The notes: generated from the sequence alone by a model not told the origin. A stretch of DNA of 64,000 nucleotides from Spirosoma endophyticum (GCF_900112365.1 NZ_FOLQ01000006.1:1-64000), one strand, 5' to 3'. Shown: positions 54,511-62,659, numbered from the stretch's first letter. Translations and numbers: made by a program.

Positions 54511-55515
54511 ATGATAACAACAGATATTTGCATAATTGGCGCAGGTCCGGTGGGTCTATTTGCCGTTTTTGAAGCCGGTTTATTGAAAATGCGGTGTCAT
54601 CTGATCGATGCCCTGCCACAGGTGGGTGGACAGCTTTCGGAGATTTATCCACAGAAGCCGATTTATGACATTCCCGGTTATCCAGCCATCAACGCACAGA
54701 CGCTGGTGGACAACCTGATGGAGCAGATTGCGACCTTCAATCCGGGATTCACACTAGGCGAGCGCGTGGAAGGTCTGGATCGGCAAATCGATGGTTCTTA
54801 TATTGTTACAACGAACGATGGAACAACCGTTCACTGTCAGGTAGTGGTCATTGCCGGAGGATTAGGCTGTTTTGAACCCAGAAAGCCAGAAATTGTCAAC
54901 CTGGAGTTATTCGAAGGAAAAGGTGTTGCCTACATGGTGAAGAATCCCGAACAGTTACGCAACCGTCGGGTGGTATTGGCCGGTGGTGGCGATTCAGCCC
55001 TCGACTGGACGATTTTTCTAGCGGATATTGCCAGTGAAGTAACGCTCGTCCATCGGAGTGATACGTTCCGGGGAGCGCCCGATTCGGCCGAGAAAGTAGT
55101 CAACCTCGCGAATCAGGGTCGCGTCAATCTGGTGCTGCAATCGACGATTACCAGTATCAACGGGAATGGCCATCTGAATGAGGTTGTCATTACAGCGAAA
55201 GACAAAACCGTAACCACACTACCCGCCGATCACCTGATCCCGCTCTTTGGCCTGACGCCGAAACTCGGTCCCATCGCCGATTGGGGCCTGAGTATCGACA
55301 AATCGGCCATCAGCGTCAACACGACGGATTACTCGACCAACGTCGAACGGATTTACGCCATTGGCGACATCAATACGTATCCCGGCAAGCTGAAACTGAT
55401 TCTGTGCGGCTTCCACGAAGCGGCTTTAATGTGCCAAAGTGCATTTCACTACGTTCATCCCGACCAGAAACTGAGTTTCAAGTACACAACCGTAAACGGG
55501 GTGCCAACTTTTTAA
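54511..55515 (+). CDS. Ferredoxin--NADP reductase type 2 (thioredoxin-reductase-like)
   Basis: This flavoprotein is about 334 aa. It has the FAD Rossmann motif ICIIGAGPVGLFAVFEAG at the N-terminus, PQVGGQLSEIYPQKPIYDIP, the NADPH motif VVLAGGGDSALDWTIFLADI, and the end motif YAIGDINTYPGKLKLILCGF. It lacks the CxxC of thioredoxin reductases, so it fits the YumC-type ferredoxin reductase. It moves electrons between NADPH and ferredoxin in the cytoplasm. The ferredoxin gene 90 bases downstream is its likely partner. The frame extends back to 54490 but ATG 54511 aligns with the flavin motif. Confidence 0.92.
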   Translation: MITTDICIIGAGPVGLFAVFEAGLLKMRCHLIDALPQVGGQLSEIYPQKPIYDIPGYPAINAQTLVDNLMEQIATFNPGFTLGERVEGLDRQIDGSYIVTTNDGTTVHCQVVVIAGGLGCFEPRKPEIVNLELFEGKGVAYMVKNPEQLRNRRVVLAGGGDSALDWTIFLADIASEVTLVHRSDTFRGAPDSAEKVVNLANQGRVNLVLQSTITSINGNGHLNEVVITAKDKTVTTLPADHLIPLFGLTPKLGPIADWGLSIDKSAISVNTTDYSTNVERIYAIGDINTYPGKLKLILCGFHEAALMCQSAFHYVHPDQKLSFKYTTVNGVPTF

Positions 55516-55519
55516 TATA

Positions 55520-55596
55520 AGTCGATAGTCATTAGTCAACAGTCGTCAGTGCTGATGCGAAAGCACGAAAGACTATCGCCTGACGACGACTGACTG
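55520..55596. repeat. Inverted intergenic repeat of AGTCnnnAGTC type
   Basis: Between reductase and ferredoxin genes, AGTCAACAGTCGTCAG is imperfectly complementary to CTGACGACGACTGACT, with further GATAGTC/GACTATC pairs outside. The repeated AGTC/GATAGTC units look like a dispersed intergenic repeat family, distinct from the GTGAAAGA family. Confidence 0.6.
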
Positions 55597-55605
55597 AATT
55601 TCCCT

Positions 55606-55932
55606 ATGATCACATTCACTGTAGAAGACCGAAACGGCGAGCAACAGCCGATAGAAATACCGGAAGGCATTAACCTGAACCTGATGGAAGTACTGAAAGC
55701 GTCGGACTATGACATCCTGGCGACCTGTGGGGGCATGGCCCTCTGTGCGACCTGCCACGTACAGGTTCTCGACGGACTTGATGCGCTACCATCCGCGCAG
55801 GATGCCGAACTGGATATGCTGGACACCTTACCCGACGCCGACTCAGACAGTCGATTAGCCTGCCAGATTCGGGTCAATGAATCGCTGGAAGGCGCTGTTT
55901 TCAGAATCAAAGGGGAACCGGGATTTATTTGA
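55606..55932 (+). CDS. [2Fe-2S] ferredoxin (adrenodoxin-like)
   Basis: This 108-aa electron carrier has the four cluster ligands Cys 41, 47, 50 and 86 in the pattern C-x5-C-x2-C-x35-C (TCGGMALCATCHV and LACQIRV), of the adrenodoxin/vertebrate type. It is cytoplasmic. The reductase gene immediately upstream suggests one electron-supply unit, for example for a monooxygenase or a cluster-assembly step. The end user is not visible in the window. Confidence 0.95.
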   Translation: MITFTVEDRNGEQQPIEIPEGINLNLMEVLKASDYDILATCGGMALCATCHVQVLDGLDALPSAQDAELDMLDTLPDADSDSRLACQIRVNESLEGAVFRIKGEPGFI

Positions 55933-56035
55933 TTTTATTGATTACTATGACTTTACTTTCGCTTGTATAACCCGGATAATCAAAATCATGTCAATCAATT
56001 TAATCAGATAAATCCCGCCGGGCTGCCGTTGCAGT

Positions 56036-56338
56036 TTAAACCTCTTCAAGTAACGTATCGAAGGAGATAAACTGGTTCCCGAACCGATGCTCGATCCGTT
56101 TACGCAACCCATCGGCGTGAATTTCCAGATAGGTGTTGTAGTCTTCCATTGTGTTGAAATCGAGCTGAAAGGAATACGTTACGCCACCATTGTCAAGCTC
56201 GGTTAGTAGTCGAAGAATTCGATAGCTAACGGGCAATCCCGTAGCCACAGCGGCTGGTACAAAAAAACGCTTCATCCACCGAAGCCAGTCGTCAGCGATC
56301 TCGCTGGCAACGCTGTAGGTTGTATTGTAAAGAATCAT
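56036..56338 (-). CDS. DUF4286-family protein
   Basis: This 100-aa protein fits the DUF4286 family, common in Bacteroidota: MILYNTTYSVASEIADDWLR at the N-terminus and a central strand pair VTYSFQLDFNTMEDYNTYLE, ferredoxin-like in build. Its function is unknown. It stands alone on the minus strand, divergent from the membrane protein at 56416. Confidence 0.85.
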   Translation of the reverse strand: MILYNTTYSVASEIADDWLRWMKRFFVPAAVATGLPVSYRILRLLTELDNGGVTYSFQLDFNTMEDYNTYLEIHADGLRKRIEHRFGNQFISFDTLLEEV

Positions 56339-56415
56339 AAGGGCTCAACAAGCGATTGGCAATGTAAGTTGGCTATTTGGTTGTTTCTTTGCCAATCAAA
56401 CAACTAACTTGACTC

Positions 56416-56850
56416 ATGTATTCCGGATTAGTACACGCCCACTCGGGGCTTCGCTGGATAGCCCTTATTTTATTACTAGCGGCCGTTGTCACTGCCATCA
56501 GCAAATGGCAGGGACGTAGTGGTTATACAGACGGTAACCGTAAACTGTACCTGTTCACCCTGATTTCAGTGCATACACAATTGATTCTGGGGCTGATTCT
56601 GTTGTTTATAAGCCCGAAAGTTAATTTTAGCCTGATGAGCGACAAGCTGTACCGCTTCTACAGTGTTGAACACACAACCGGCATGCTGATCGCTATTGTG
56701 CTCATCACCATTGGCTATTCTCGCTCCAAACGCGCTTCCGATGCCATCACTAAGCAGCGGTTAGTCGGAATTTTCTACGGTTTAGGCTTATTGCTCATTC
56801 TGGCTTCCATTCCCTGGCCTTTCCGGATTGTCGGCGCAAACTGGTTTTAA
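56416..56850 (+). CDS. Four-helix membrane protein (cytochrome-b-like)
   Basis: This 144-aa inner-membrane protein has four predicted helices: about 12-27 (LRWIALILLLAAVVTA), 46-64 (TLISVHTQLILGLILLFI), 86-102 (GMLIAIVLITIGYS) and 118-134 (FYGLGLLLILASIPWPF). Paired His residues in VHAHSGLRW, SVHTQL and SVEHTTG suggest heme ligation, and such proteins are often annotated as cytochrome B in this phylum. The electron partner is unknown. A 22-bp terminator follows. Confidence 0.8.
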   Translation: MYSGLVHAHSGLRWIALILLLAAVVTAISKWQGRSGYTDGNRKLYLFTLISVHTQLILGLILLFISPKVNFSLMSDKLYRFYSVEHTTGMLIAIVLITIGYSRSKRASDAITKQRLVGIFYGLGLLLILASIPWPFRIVGANWF

Positions 56851-56882
56851 TTAATACGTATCACTCGCGGTTTCGACCTACG

Positions 56883-56932
56883 AATCAGCGGCCTCTCAAT
56901 GCTTACGCAAAAGCATTGAGAGGCCGCTGATT
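56883..56932 (+). terminator. 22-bp hairpin after the membrane protein gene
   Basis: The arms 56883-56904 and 56911-56932 are perfectly complementary around ACGCAA and are followed by TTATTT. It fits a rho-independent terminator. Confidence 0.8.
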
Positions 56933-57149
56933 TATTTAAATAAGCGGCTAACCCGTCCGAACGTAGTACATTAAATTCCAAAAAATAAACGCAAATTTTC
57001 AGTTTTCAGGACACTTAGCCTCAGCAACTTAGGGGTTTTGGCACGTAAAATTGACATTAAAAGTGTAGAAACTTTTCCTCATTTAATAGGTAGTTCGGTT
57101 CATATTCGATACTTTTAAGCATGTAACTTGGATTTGACCCACTTCTATT

Positions 57150-57680
57150 ATGAGAAAAATGCTCCTGGCAGTAGTTTGTACTGTCTCGTTTGGCATCGTT
57201 CAAGCACAAACCGTACCCACCGTAACGGAAGCTTCTAAAGCCTCATTAACAGAAGCAAATTTTTACGAAAAAATCCCCGTCGTCAAAGAGATTATCAGCT
57301 TCGCCAAGGAGCACCTTTCGATTCGATATCGCTCCGGCGGCACCACAACACGGGGCTTCGATTGCTCCGGTTTTACCCGCTTCTGCTTTAAACATTTTGG
57401 TGTCTCTCTACCTCATTCCAGCGCTGCCCAGGGAAACGTTGGTGAAGCGGTAGCCAAAGACGAAGCGCAACCCGGCGACCTGATCCTCTTCAAAGGTCAC
57501 GGGTCGGGCGGCAACCGGATTGGCCACGTTGGTTTGATTACAGAAGTTATTGGTGATAAAGTCAAATTCATTCATTCAGCCTGGAACGGGGGCGTTCGAT
57601 ACGATTACCTCCACGCTTCTTATTATCAGCAACGGTTTATGGGCATTCGGCGTGTTGCTCACCTGCTGGCTGAAAAGTAA
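57150..57680 (+). CDS. NlpC/P60 (C40) cell-wall peptidase, exported
   Basis: This 176-aa exported peptidoglycan hydrolase has a signal peptide cleaved near VQAQ (residue 20). The C40 catalytic residues are Cys 72 in GFDCSGFTRFCF, His 126 in IGHVGLITE and the polar third residue His 142 in IHSAW. It cleaves D-gamma-Glu-diamino acid bonds in peptidoglycan stems in the periplasm. Its stop codon lies in the left arm of a hairpin shared with the convergent argB gene. Confidence 0.95.
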   Translation: MRKMLLAVVCTVSFGIVQAQTVPTVTEASKASLTEANFYEKIPVVKEIISFAKEHLSIRYRSGGTTTRGFDCSGFTRFCFKHFGVSLPHSSAAQGNVGEAVAKDEAQPGDLILFKGHGSGGNRIGHVGLITEVIGDKVKFIHSAWNGGVRYDYLHASYYQQRFMGIRRVAHLLAEK

Positions 57681-57743
57681 AGCGGCCGGAGAGCCGCTTA
57701 AATTTCACGATATTACATAAGAGCGGCTTTCCGGCCGCTTTAC
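57677..57743. terminator. Shared hairpin overlapping two convergent stop codons
   Basis: The arms 57677-57698 and 57722-57743 pair over 22 bases (one G-U pair) around a 23-base loop. The left arm contains the TAA of the NlpC gene (57678-57680) and the right arm the TAA of argB (57740-57742). It is flanked by T-rich sequence on the right. It probably terminates both convergent transcripts. Confidence 0.75.
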
Positions 57744-58522
57744 TTTTTTAAGGTCGTTCCAGCACCCTGCTTAACAGCCTCGGCTACTTCATCGGCGTGG
57801 CAGATGATAACCTTCGCTACGCCATTACCCAAAGCCTTAAACGCATTGTCTAATTTAGGAATCATGCCTTTATTGATGGTTCCGGCGGCTTTGTGGTCAG
57901 CATAGAGGGACGGGTAGAGTTCATTGATGACGCTATTGTCGTCGGCTGGGTCTTTCAGAACACCCTTTTTTTCAAAGCAATAGACCAGCGTTACGTTGTT
58001 GTGCCGAACCATATCTACCGCAATCGCCGAGGCCATTGTGTCGGCATTTGTATTGAGCAAATCACCGCCACGGGTATACGTAATGGGCGCAAAAACGGGC
58101 GTCAAGCTCTGCCGCAAAAAGAATTGAATCTGGCCCGAATCGACTTCCTCAATATCGCCGACCATCCCATAATCAATGTCCTTAACAGGACGTTTTCTGG
58201 CCAGAACAGTACCCCCATCGGCACCCGTCAGCCCAATGGCATCAACGTCCAGCGCCTGAAGTTTAGCGACAATTTGCTTGTTGACTAAGCCACCGTACAC
58301 CATCGTCACCACGTCGAGCATGGGTTGATCCGTGATCCGTCGACCGTCAACCATTTTGGTCTCAATACCCAGTTTCTCCGCCACCTGCGTCGCTATTTTT
58401 CCGCCACCATGCACCAGCAGTTTAGGACCGACCAAACTGGCGAAGGCTTTTAAAAAACGGTTCAATGCCTCCGGATTATCGATGACATTGCCGCCAATTT
58501 TTATAACAGTTAGGTTATCCAT
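57740..58522 (-). CDS. argB: N-acylglutamate kinase (acetylglutamate kinase family)
   Basis: This 260-aa cytoplasmic amino-acid kinase phosphorylates N-acetyl- (or N-succinyl-) glutamate in arginine synthesis. Motifs: VIKIGGNVI at the N-terminus, LVHGGGKIATQVAEKLGI, GRRITDQPMLDVVTMVYGG, and GLTGADGG. The length matches the short, arginine-insensitive form. It is the last gene of the arginine cluster, 40 bases after argF'. Its stop codon is inside the shared hairpin at 57677-57743. Confidence 0.95.
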   Translation of the reverse strand: MDNLTVIKIGGNVIDNPEALNRFLKAFASLVGPKLLVHGGGKIATQVAEKLGIETKMVDGRRITDQPMLDVVTMVYGGLVNKQIVAKLQALDVDAIGLTGADGGTVLARKRPVKDIDYGMVGDIEEVDSGQIQFFLRQSLTPVFAPITYTRGGDLLNTNADTMASAIAVDMVRHNNVTLVYCFEKKGVLKDPADDNSVINELYPSLYADHKAAGTINKGMIPKLDNAFKALGNGVAKVIICHADEVAEAVKQGAGTTLKK

Positions 58523-58562
58523 TATCTTTTTTAAACCCGGAGAGACGGAGGCTTTCTATGGT

Positions 58563-59543
58563 TTACATTGTTTTTAAGATTTCTTTCAATACCGCCTGAG
58601 CCGACCACTCCCGGTTGGCAGCCTGTTCAATTACGAGCGACTGCGGGCTATCCAGTACCTCATCAGCCACTTTTAAATTACGACGAACGGGCAGACAGTG
58701 CATGAACTTTCCGTTGTTGGTCAGGCGTAAATCGGCCATGGTGACGGCCCACGACGGGTCTTGCGTCAGTACCTGACCGTAGTGCGTATAGGACGACCAG
58801 TTTTTACCGTAAATAAAATCGGCACCGGCAAACGCTTCATCCTGATTATAGATCACACGGGCATTGCCAACAAATTCGGGGGCGAGTTCGTAACCTTCCG
58901 GATGGGTCACCACAAACTCAACATGGCCTGCATTCGCGCGAACGTTCATCCATTCACAGAACGAATTGGCAACGGCCTGAGGTAGTGGTTTAAAATGCGG
59001 CAACCAGGTTAATACCACCTTCGGACGAGCTGGAATCAACGATGATTTCAATTGAGCTTCCTGAATTGTAATGCAGTCAGCGAGTGATTGCAACGGGTGG
59101 CGCGTCGCCGATTCCAGATTAACGATGGGTACACCTGCATACTTCGCGAACTGATGCATGACCTGCTCCCGGTAATCTTTATCCCGATCCTTAAGTTCGG
59201 CAAACGCCCGAATCGCGATTACATCACAATACCGGCCAATAACGGCAGCGGCCTCCCGAATGTGCTCCGCTTTGTCGCCATTCATGATGACGCCTTCTTC
59301 CATTTCCAGCCCCCAGCTATCCTGCCCAGCACCCACATTCAGCGTTATTACGTTCATGCCAAGGTTCTGAGCGGCTTTCTGGGTACTCAGGCGCGTCCGT
59401 AGACTGGAATTAAAAAAAATCAGGCCAATGGTTTTGTTTTTACCAAGGTGCTGATCGGCAAAGGGATTGGCTTTGGCATCGAGGCCGGATTGAATTAACG
59501 CATCGAGATTCGTGACGTCGGCAAGAGAAAGAAAATTGGTCAT
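58563..59543 (-). CDS. argF': N-acetyl/N-succinylornithine carbamoyltransferase
   Basis: This 326-aa cytoplasmic transcarbamylase makes N-acyl-citrulline, the route used by Bacteroidota instead of plain ornithine carbamoylation. The carbamoyl-phosphate site reads FFNSSLRTRLSTQKAA, and other family motifs are NLESATRHPLQSLADC and FMHCLPVRRNLKVADE. The acetyl versus succinyl preference cannot be fixed from what I can see; Bacteroides relatives use succinyl-ornithine. Only 4 bases separate its ATG from the inverted repeat at 59548-59590, so its ribosome-binding region is repeat-derived. Confidence 0.93.
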   Translation of the reverse strand: MTNFLSLADVTNLDALIQSGLDAKANPFADQHLGKNKTIGLIFFNSSLRTRLSTQKAAQNLGMNVITLNVGAGQDSWGLEMEEGVIMNGDKAEHIREAAAVIGRYCDVIAIRAFAELKDRDKDYREQVMHQFAKYAGVPIVNLESATRHPLQSLADCITIQEAQLKSSLIPARPKVVLTWLPHFKPLPQAVANSFCEWMNVRANAGHVEFVVTHPEGYELAPEFVGNARVIYNQDEAFAGADFIYGKNWSSYTHYGQVLTQDPSWAVTMADLRLTNNGKFMHCLPVRRNLKVADEVLDSPQSLVIEQAANREWSAQAVLKEILKTM

Positions 59544-59547
59544 TATG

Positions 59548-59590
59548 GTTTAAACGCAAAGGCGCTAAGATAAGCGCAAGGAACGCAAAG
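59548..59590 (+). repeat. 43-nt inverted repeat, left copy, bounding the GxxExxY gene
   Basis: This copy begins GTTTAAACGCAAAGG and contains AGCGCAAGGAACGCAAAG. It is closely similar, in opposite orientation, to 59971-60013, and both copies are 43 nt long. It lies 5 bases after the GxxExxY stop codon and 4 bases before the argF' ATG (both minus strand). Confidence 0.85.
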
Positions 59591-59595
59591 ATTTT

Positions 59596-59973
59596 TTACA
59601 AGTTGTTAACTACACGACGCATGCCGTTTTTCAATAAAGTCACATTGAAATTTATCAGCAATCCCAATCGGCATTCGGACAATCGCAAATAGGTTAATAC
59701 TTGTGCCATATGCACATCCGTCAATACCTCAACTGCCTTTGATTCAATTATGACTTTTCCTTCAATCATTAAATCGATCCGATAACCTGCATCTAATTTA
59801 ATTGACTCATAAACAATCGGCAGTATTTTCTGTCTCTCAACAAGAAGTTCTGCATTTAGAAGTTCATATGACAAACATTCTTCATACGCAGACTCAAGCA
59901 ATCCAGAACCAAGCGTTCTATGAACTTTTAGGGCACAATCGAAAACAACACGAGATAACTCATTTTCCGTCAT
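59596..59973 (-). CDS. GxxExxY family protein (PD-(D/E)XK fold)
   Basis: This small protein is about 125 aa from ATG 59973 (an in-frame ATG at 60015 reads through the repeat and adds MFKRKGRNGYARSA). The name motif is GLLESAY at 24-30. A PD-(D/E)XK-like core follows: GYRIDLMIEGKVIIESKAVE with Asp 67 and E-S-K at 77-79, then AQVLTYLRLSECRLGLLINF. The function of this widespread family is unknown; the fold suggests nucleic-acid binding or nuclease activity. It sits between argD and argF', overlapping the argD stop by 4 bases (ATGA), and is bounded by 43-nt inverted repeats, so it looks inserted. Confidence 0.9.
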   Translation of the reverse strand: MTENELSRVVFDCALKVHRTLGSGLLESAYEECLSYELLNAELLVERQKILPIVYESIKLDAGYRIDLMIEGKVIIESKAVEVLTDVHMAQVLTYLRLSECRLGLLINFNVTLLKNGMRRVVNNL

Positions 59974-61127
59974 TGCGCTCCTTGCGTAACCGTTGCGCCC
60001 TTTGCGTTTAAACAATGTTGCAGCGCTTCCAGGAATTGATCGGCTTCGTCAATACCGATTGCCAGCGAGGGCAACAGTCGAATTGTGTTTTTTCCCGCTA
60101 CACCCGTAAACTGCTTATGCTCGAACAGGAGCGTTTTACGGAGCGAATCGACAGGGAAATCATATTCAATACCAATCATCAGGCCCCGGCCACGCAGCTC
60201 TTTGTAGCCTCCAATCTGCCCGATGCCGTCCATTAAGTAGTTGCCTATGTTCGTAGCATTTTCCATCAATCCTTCGTCACGCATGATGTCCAGCACCGCA
60301 ATAGCCGCCGTGCAGGCCAAATGATTGCCACCGAACGTAGTGCCGAGCAATCCGTAGCTGGCTTTGAACTTGGGGGAAATCAGAATGCCGCCAATAGGAA
60401 ACCCGTTGCCCATGCCCTTTGCCATCGAAATAATATCGGCTTCGATACCGCTAAACTGATGCGAGAAAAACTTTCCCGACCGACCGTATCCACACTGAAC
60501 GCCATCCAGAATCAGGACTGTGCCGGTTTCGTCGCAACGTTTACGAAGCGTTTGTAAAAACTCATCCGTAGCCACCTGGATGCCACCAACGCCCTGAATA
60601 CCTTCGATGATTACGGCACAGGTTTCTGAAGTGATGCCGGTTCGGGCCGCTTCCGAATCGTTGTAAGGAAGGAACGTAACGTGCTGATTATAATTAATTG
60701 GAGCTACGATAGATGGATTATCGGTAGCAGCAACGGCTCCGGCCGTACGCCCGTGAAAGCTCTTTTTGAATGCGACTACCTTCGTACGACCGTTATGGAA
60801 CGACGCCAGTTTGAGCGCATTTTCATTGGCTTCGGCCCCCGAATTGCACAGAAACAAGGCGTAATCAGGGTGGTCGGAAAGAGCACCCAATTTATCCGCC
60901 AGCTCCTGTTGCAATGGAATCTTGACCGAATTAGAGTAGAACGAAATCTTGTGCAACTGGTCCGTAAGCGCCTGTACGTATCGCGGATGCGTGTGCCCAA
61001 CTGAAATCACGGCATGACCACCGTAGAGATCGAGATAGCGGGTGCCATTGACGTCCCACAGGTAGCTTCCCTGCGCACGAACGGGTTCAATGTCGTATAG
61101 CGGATAAACGTTAAAAAGCTCGGCCAT
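59970..61127 (-). CDS. argD: N-acylornithine aminotransferase (class III, PLP)
   Basis: This 385-aa cytoplasmic PLP enzyme converts N-acyl-glutamate semialdehyde to N-acylornithine. Motifs: YLDLYGGHAVISVGHTHPRY, LCNSGAEANENALKLA, VILDGVQCGYGRSGKFF and the PLP-lysine region IISMAKGMGNGFPIGGI. The last 13 residues (LNAKGATVTQGAQ) are encoded entirely by the inverted repeat at 59971-60013, replacing whatever tail the gene had before. It begins the visible arginine cluster; argC and argG would be expected nearby but are not in this window. Confidence 0.94.
   Translation of the reverse strand: MAELFNVYPLYDIEPVRAQGSYLWDVNGTRYLDLYGGHAVISVGHTHPRYVQALTDQLHKISFYSNSVKIPLQQELADKLGALSDHPDYALFLCNSGAEANENALKLASFHNGRTKVVAFKKSFHGRTAGAVAATDNPSIVAPINYNQHVTFLPYNDSEAARTGITSETCAVIIEGIQGVGGIQVATDEFLQTLRKRCDETGTVLILDGVQCGYGRSGKFFSHQFSGIEADIISMAKGMGNGFPIGGILISPKFKASYGLLGTTFGGNHLACTAAIAVLDIMRDEGLMENATNIGNYLMDGIGQIGGYKELRGRGLMIGIEYDFPVDSLRKTLLFEHKQFTGVAGKNTIRLLPSLAIGIDEADQFLEALQHCLNAKGATVTQGAQ
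59971..60013 (-). repeat. 43-nt inverted repeat, right copy, inside the 3' end of argD
   Basis: Read on the minus strand it begins GTTTAAACGCAAAGGG and ends AGCGCAATG, matching the left copy at 59548-59590. It encodes the ArgD C-terminus in one frame and the optional N-terminal extension of the GxxExxY protein in another. Confidence 0.85.
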
Positions 61128-61234
61128 TGTCGTAACAGGATAATTCGGCCGGATAATTTCGGCTCATCCGGCCTATTTTTAAAACAAGATGCAAGTTTAC
61201 GGATAATCAGTTGGAAATGGGCTTAAAACACAAA

Positions 61235-61257
61235 AAGGAAGCTCGTTCAGCCTCCTT
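61235..61257 (-). terminator. Rho-independent terminator after the alpha/beta hydrolase gene
   Basis: On the minus strand AAGGAGGCT pairs with AGCTTCCTT (one G-U pair) around a 5-base loop and is followed by a T run. It lies 21 bases after the hydrolase stop codon and upstream of argD. Confidence 0.75.
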
Positions 61258-61278
61258 CTTTAGTAATTGGCAACATGA

Positions 61279-61998
61279 TTATAACTGGGCTATAAAAGAC
61301 CGAATGGCCTGAATGGCGGCTTCGGGTTGTTCAACCATACTCAAGTGCCCTGCGTTCTCAATGGGTGTTACCGTAATTTTGTCGGACAATTCAGCCTGCT
61401 GCGCCGTCTTTTCGAATGGCATCAGTTGATCTTCACGGCCCAGCACCAGCAAGATTGGAAACTGAGCGGTACGCAGCACATTTGTTCTGTCCGGACGACC
61501 GGCAATGGCTTCTACCCCCGCAATAAGAGCATCGACAGGCAAGTCCAGAAAACGATCGATCAATACCTGCGTTTTTTCGGAAGGATACGTAGTGGCCACC
61601 ATTTTCGGCAATTGCTTTTGAATAAAGGGCACCGTTCCCTGGGCTTTCAGCTCATCAATGGTTTGCCGACGTATCTCTTTACGTTTTTCATCATCAGCGG
61701 TAGCTGTGGAATGGTACAGAATTAATCCCTGTACCATCTCAGGATGTTGCTCAGCGAATGCCAGCGCCATATAACCACCCATCGAATGACCAACCAACAC
61801 GACGCTCGAAACTTGTGCGCTCTGCAATCGAGCATACAGATCTTCGGCATAGGCCTCAATTGTCTTATGATTCGTCAGGCGGGCAAAATCAGGTTTTAGT
61901 ACCTGAGCATCCGAAACCAAATCGGCGTAGATGCCATCCCAAATGGAAGCATCTACGCCGTGGCCATGGATGAGACAAAGAACTGGTAAGTGACTCAT
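61279..61998 (-). CDS. Alpha/beta hydrolase
   Basis: This 239-aa cytoplasmic alpha/beta-fold hydrolase has the oxyanion-type start LCLIHGHGVDASIWDGI, nucleophile elbow VGHSMGGYMAL (Ser 72), acid residue in VLGREDQLMPF and the catalytic His in ENAGHLSMVEQPEA. It has no signal peptide. Esters or related small molecules are likely substrates, but none can be named. It lies 23 bases downstream of the first of the tandem lipoprotein genes and is closed by a terminator. Confidence 0.9.
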   Translation of the reverse strand: MSHLPVLCLIHGHGVDASIWDGIYADLVSDAQVLKPDFARLTNHKTIEAYAEDLYARLQSAQVSSVVLVGHSMGGYMALAFAEQHPEMVQGLILYHSTATADDEKRKEIRRQTIDELKAQGTVPFIQKQLPKMVATTYPSEKTQVLIDRFLDLPVDALIAGVEAIAGRPDRTNVLRTAQFPILLVLGREDQLMPFEKTAQQAELSDKITVTPIENAGHLSMVEQPEAAIQAIRSFIAQL

Positions 61999-62021
61999 TC
62001 CAAAAAAGTATGTGTGACTGT

Positions 62022-62630
62022 TTATGCGTTAATAACGCCCAGCAAAATCAGCACCAAGCCTACAATAAGGCCAATAGCACCAATTACGGCCAGAACGCCA
62101 CCATTAGCTAGCAATAACAAGAGCAAACCGATAATTCCGATGATAATCCCCAAACGAATATTGCTATCCATCACTTTCGTCTGGTCGGGTGCTACGTGGT
62201 TTTTTATTTTCTTGTCAATCTTCTTGAGCATCATGCGCTCCATCAGCGTCGATTTTTTTGCGGAAGAAAGATTCGTCGTTACTGCCGCTTTGTTGCTGGT
62301 GTTCGTCAATAGGTCATTCAGGCGCGCCATGCGTTTGGTCAGCTTTTTGTTCGATGACAACTTGCTATCATTCCGAACATACGCTTCTACCTGGCTTATG
62401 GCCTGCTTTGTCTGCGCGAGCTGCTCGGCTGGTGCAGCCACGGGTGCAGGCGTTTCTACTGTTGCTGGTTGACTGGTCTCAATTGGTGTGGTGGTGGCAA
62501 CGGCTTCGGGCTGCGCTGTTTTAAACTGTTCACGAGCAGTTGGCTGGAAGTAAGCTACCGGACGGCTGCACGACGAAATAAGAGCTGTGCCCAAAAGAGC
62601 GACAAAAAGGTGCTTGGAAAGCGTTCTCAT
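62022..62630 (-). CDS. Small lipoprotein with C-terminal membrane hairpin, paralogue A
   Basis: This protein is about 202 aa from ATG 62630, which starts a lipoprotein signal MRTLSKHLFVALLGTALISS with Cys 21, followed by SRPVAYFQP. A Pro/Thr/Ala-rich stretch follows, then a helical region (KQAISQVEAYVRNDSKLSSN), a basic segment (LMERMMLKKIDKKIKNH), and two hydrophobic helices at the end (IIIGIIGLLLLLLANGG and AVIGAIGLIVGLVLILLG). The family is unknown to me. It is one of three tandem paralogues with the same layout. Anchoring by both a lipid and membrane helices is unusual and suggests a membrane-linking role (inference). Confidence 0.75.
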   Translation of the reverse strand: MRTLSKHLFVALLGTALISSCSRPVAYFQPTAREQFKTAQPEAVATTTPIETSQPATVETPAPVAAPAEQLAQTKQAISQVEAYVRNDSKLSSNKKLTKRMARLNDLLTNTSNKAAVTTNLSSAKKSTLMERMMLKKIDKKIKNHVAPDQTKVMDSNIRLGIIIGIIGLLLLLLANGGVLAVIGAIGLIVGLVLILLGVINA

Positions 62631-62659
62631 AGTATACGATATAATTAAAATTGAACAAT

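Noticed and set aside
54511-55515. Thioredoxin reductase
   Set aside because: The redox-active CxxC is absent and a ferredoxin gene follows, so ferredoxin-NADP reductase fits better.
59596-59973. GxxExxY gene as part of a defence island
   Set aside because: No restriction, toxin-antitoxin or phage-defence genes are nearby; the neighbours are arginine synthesis genes.
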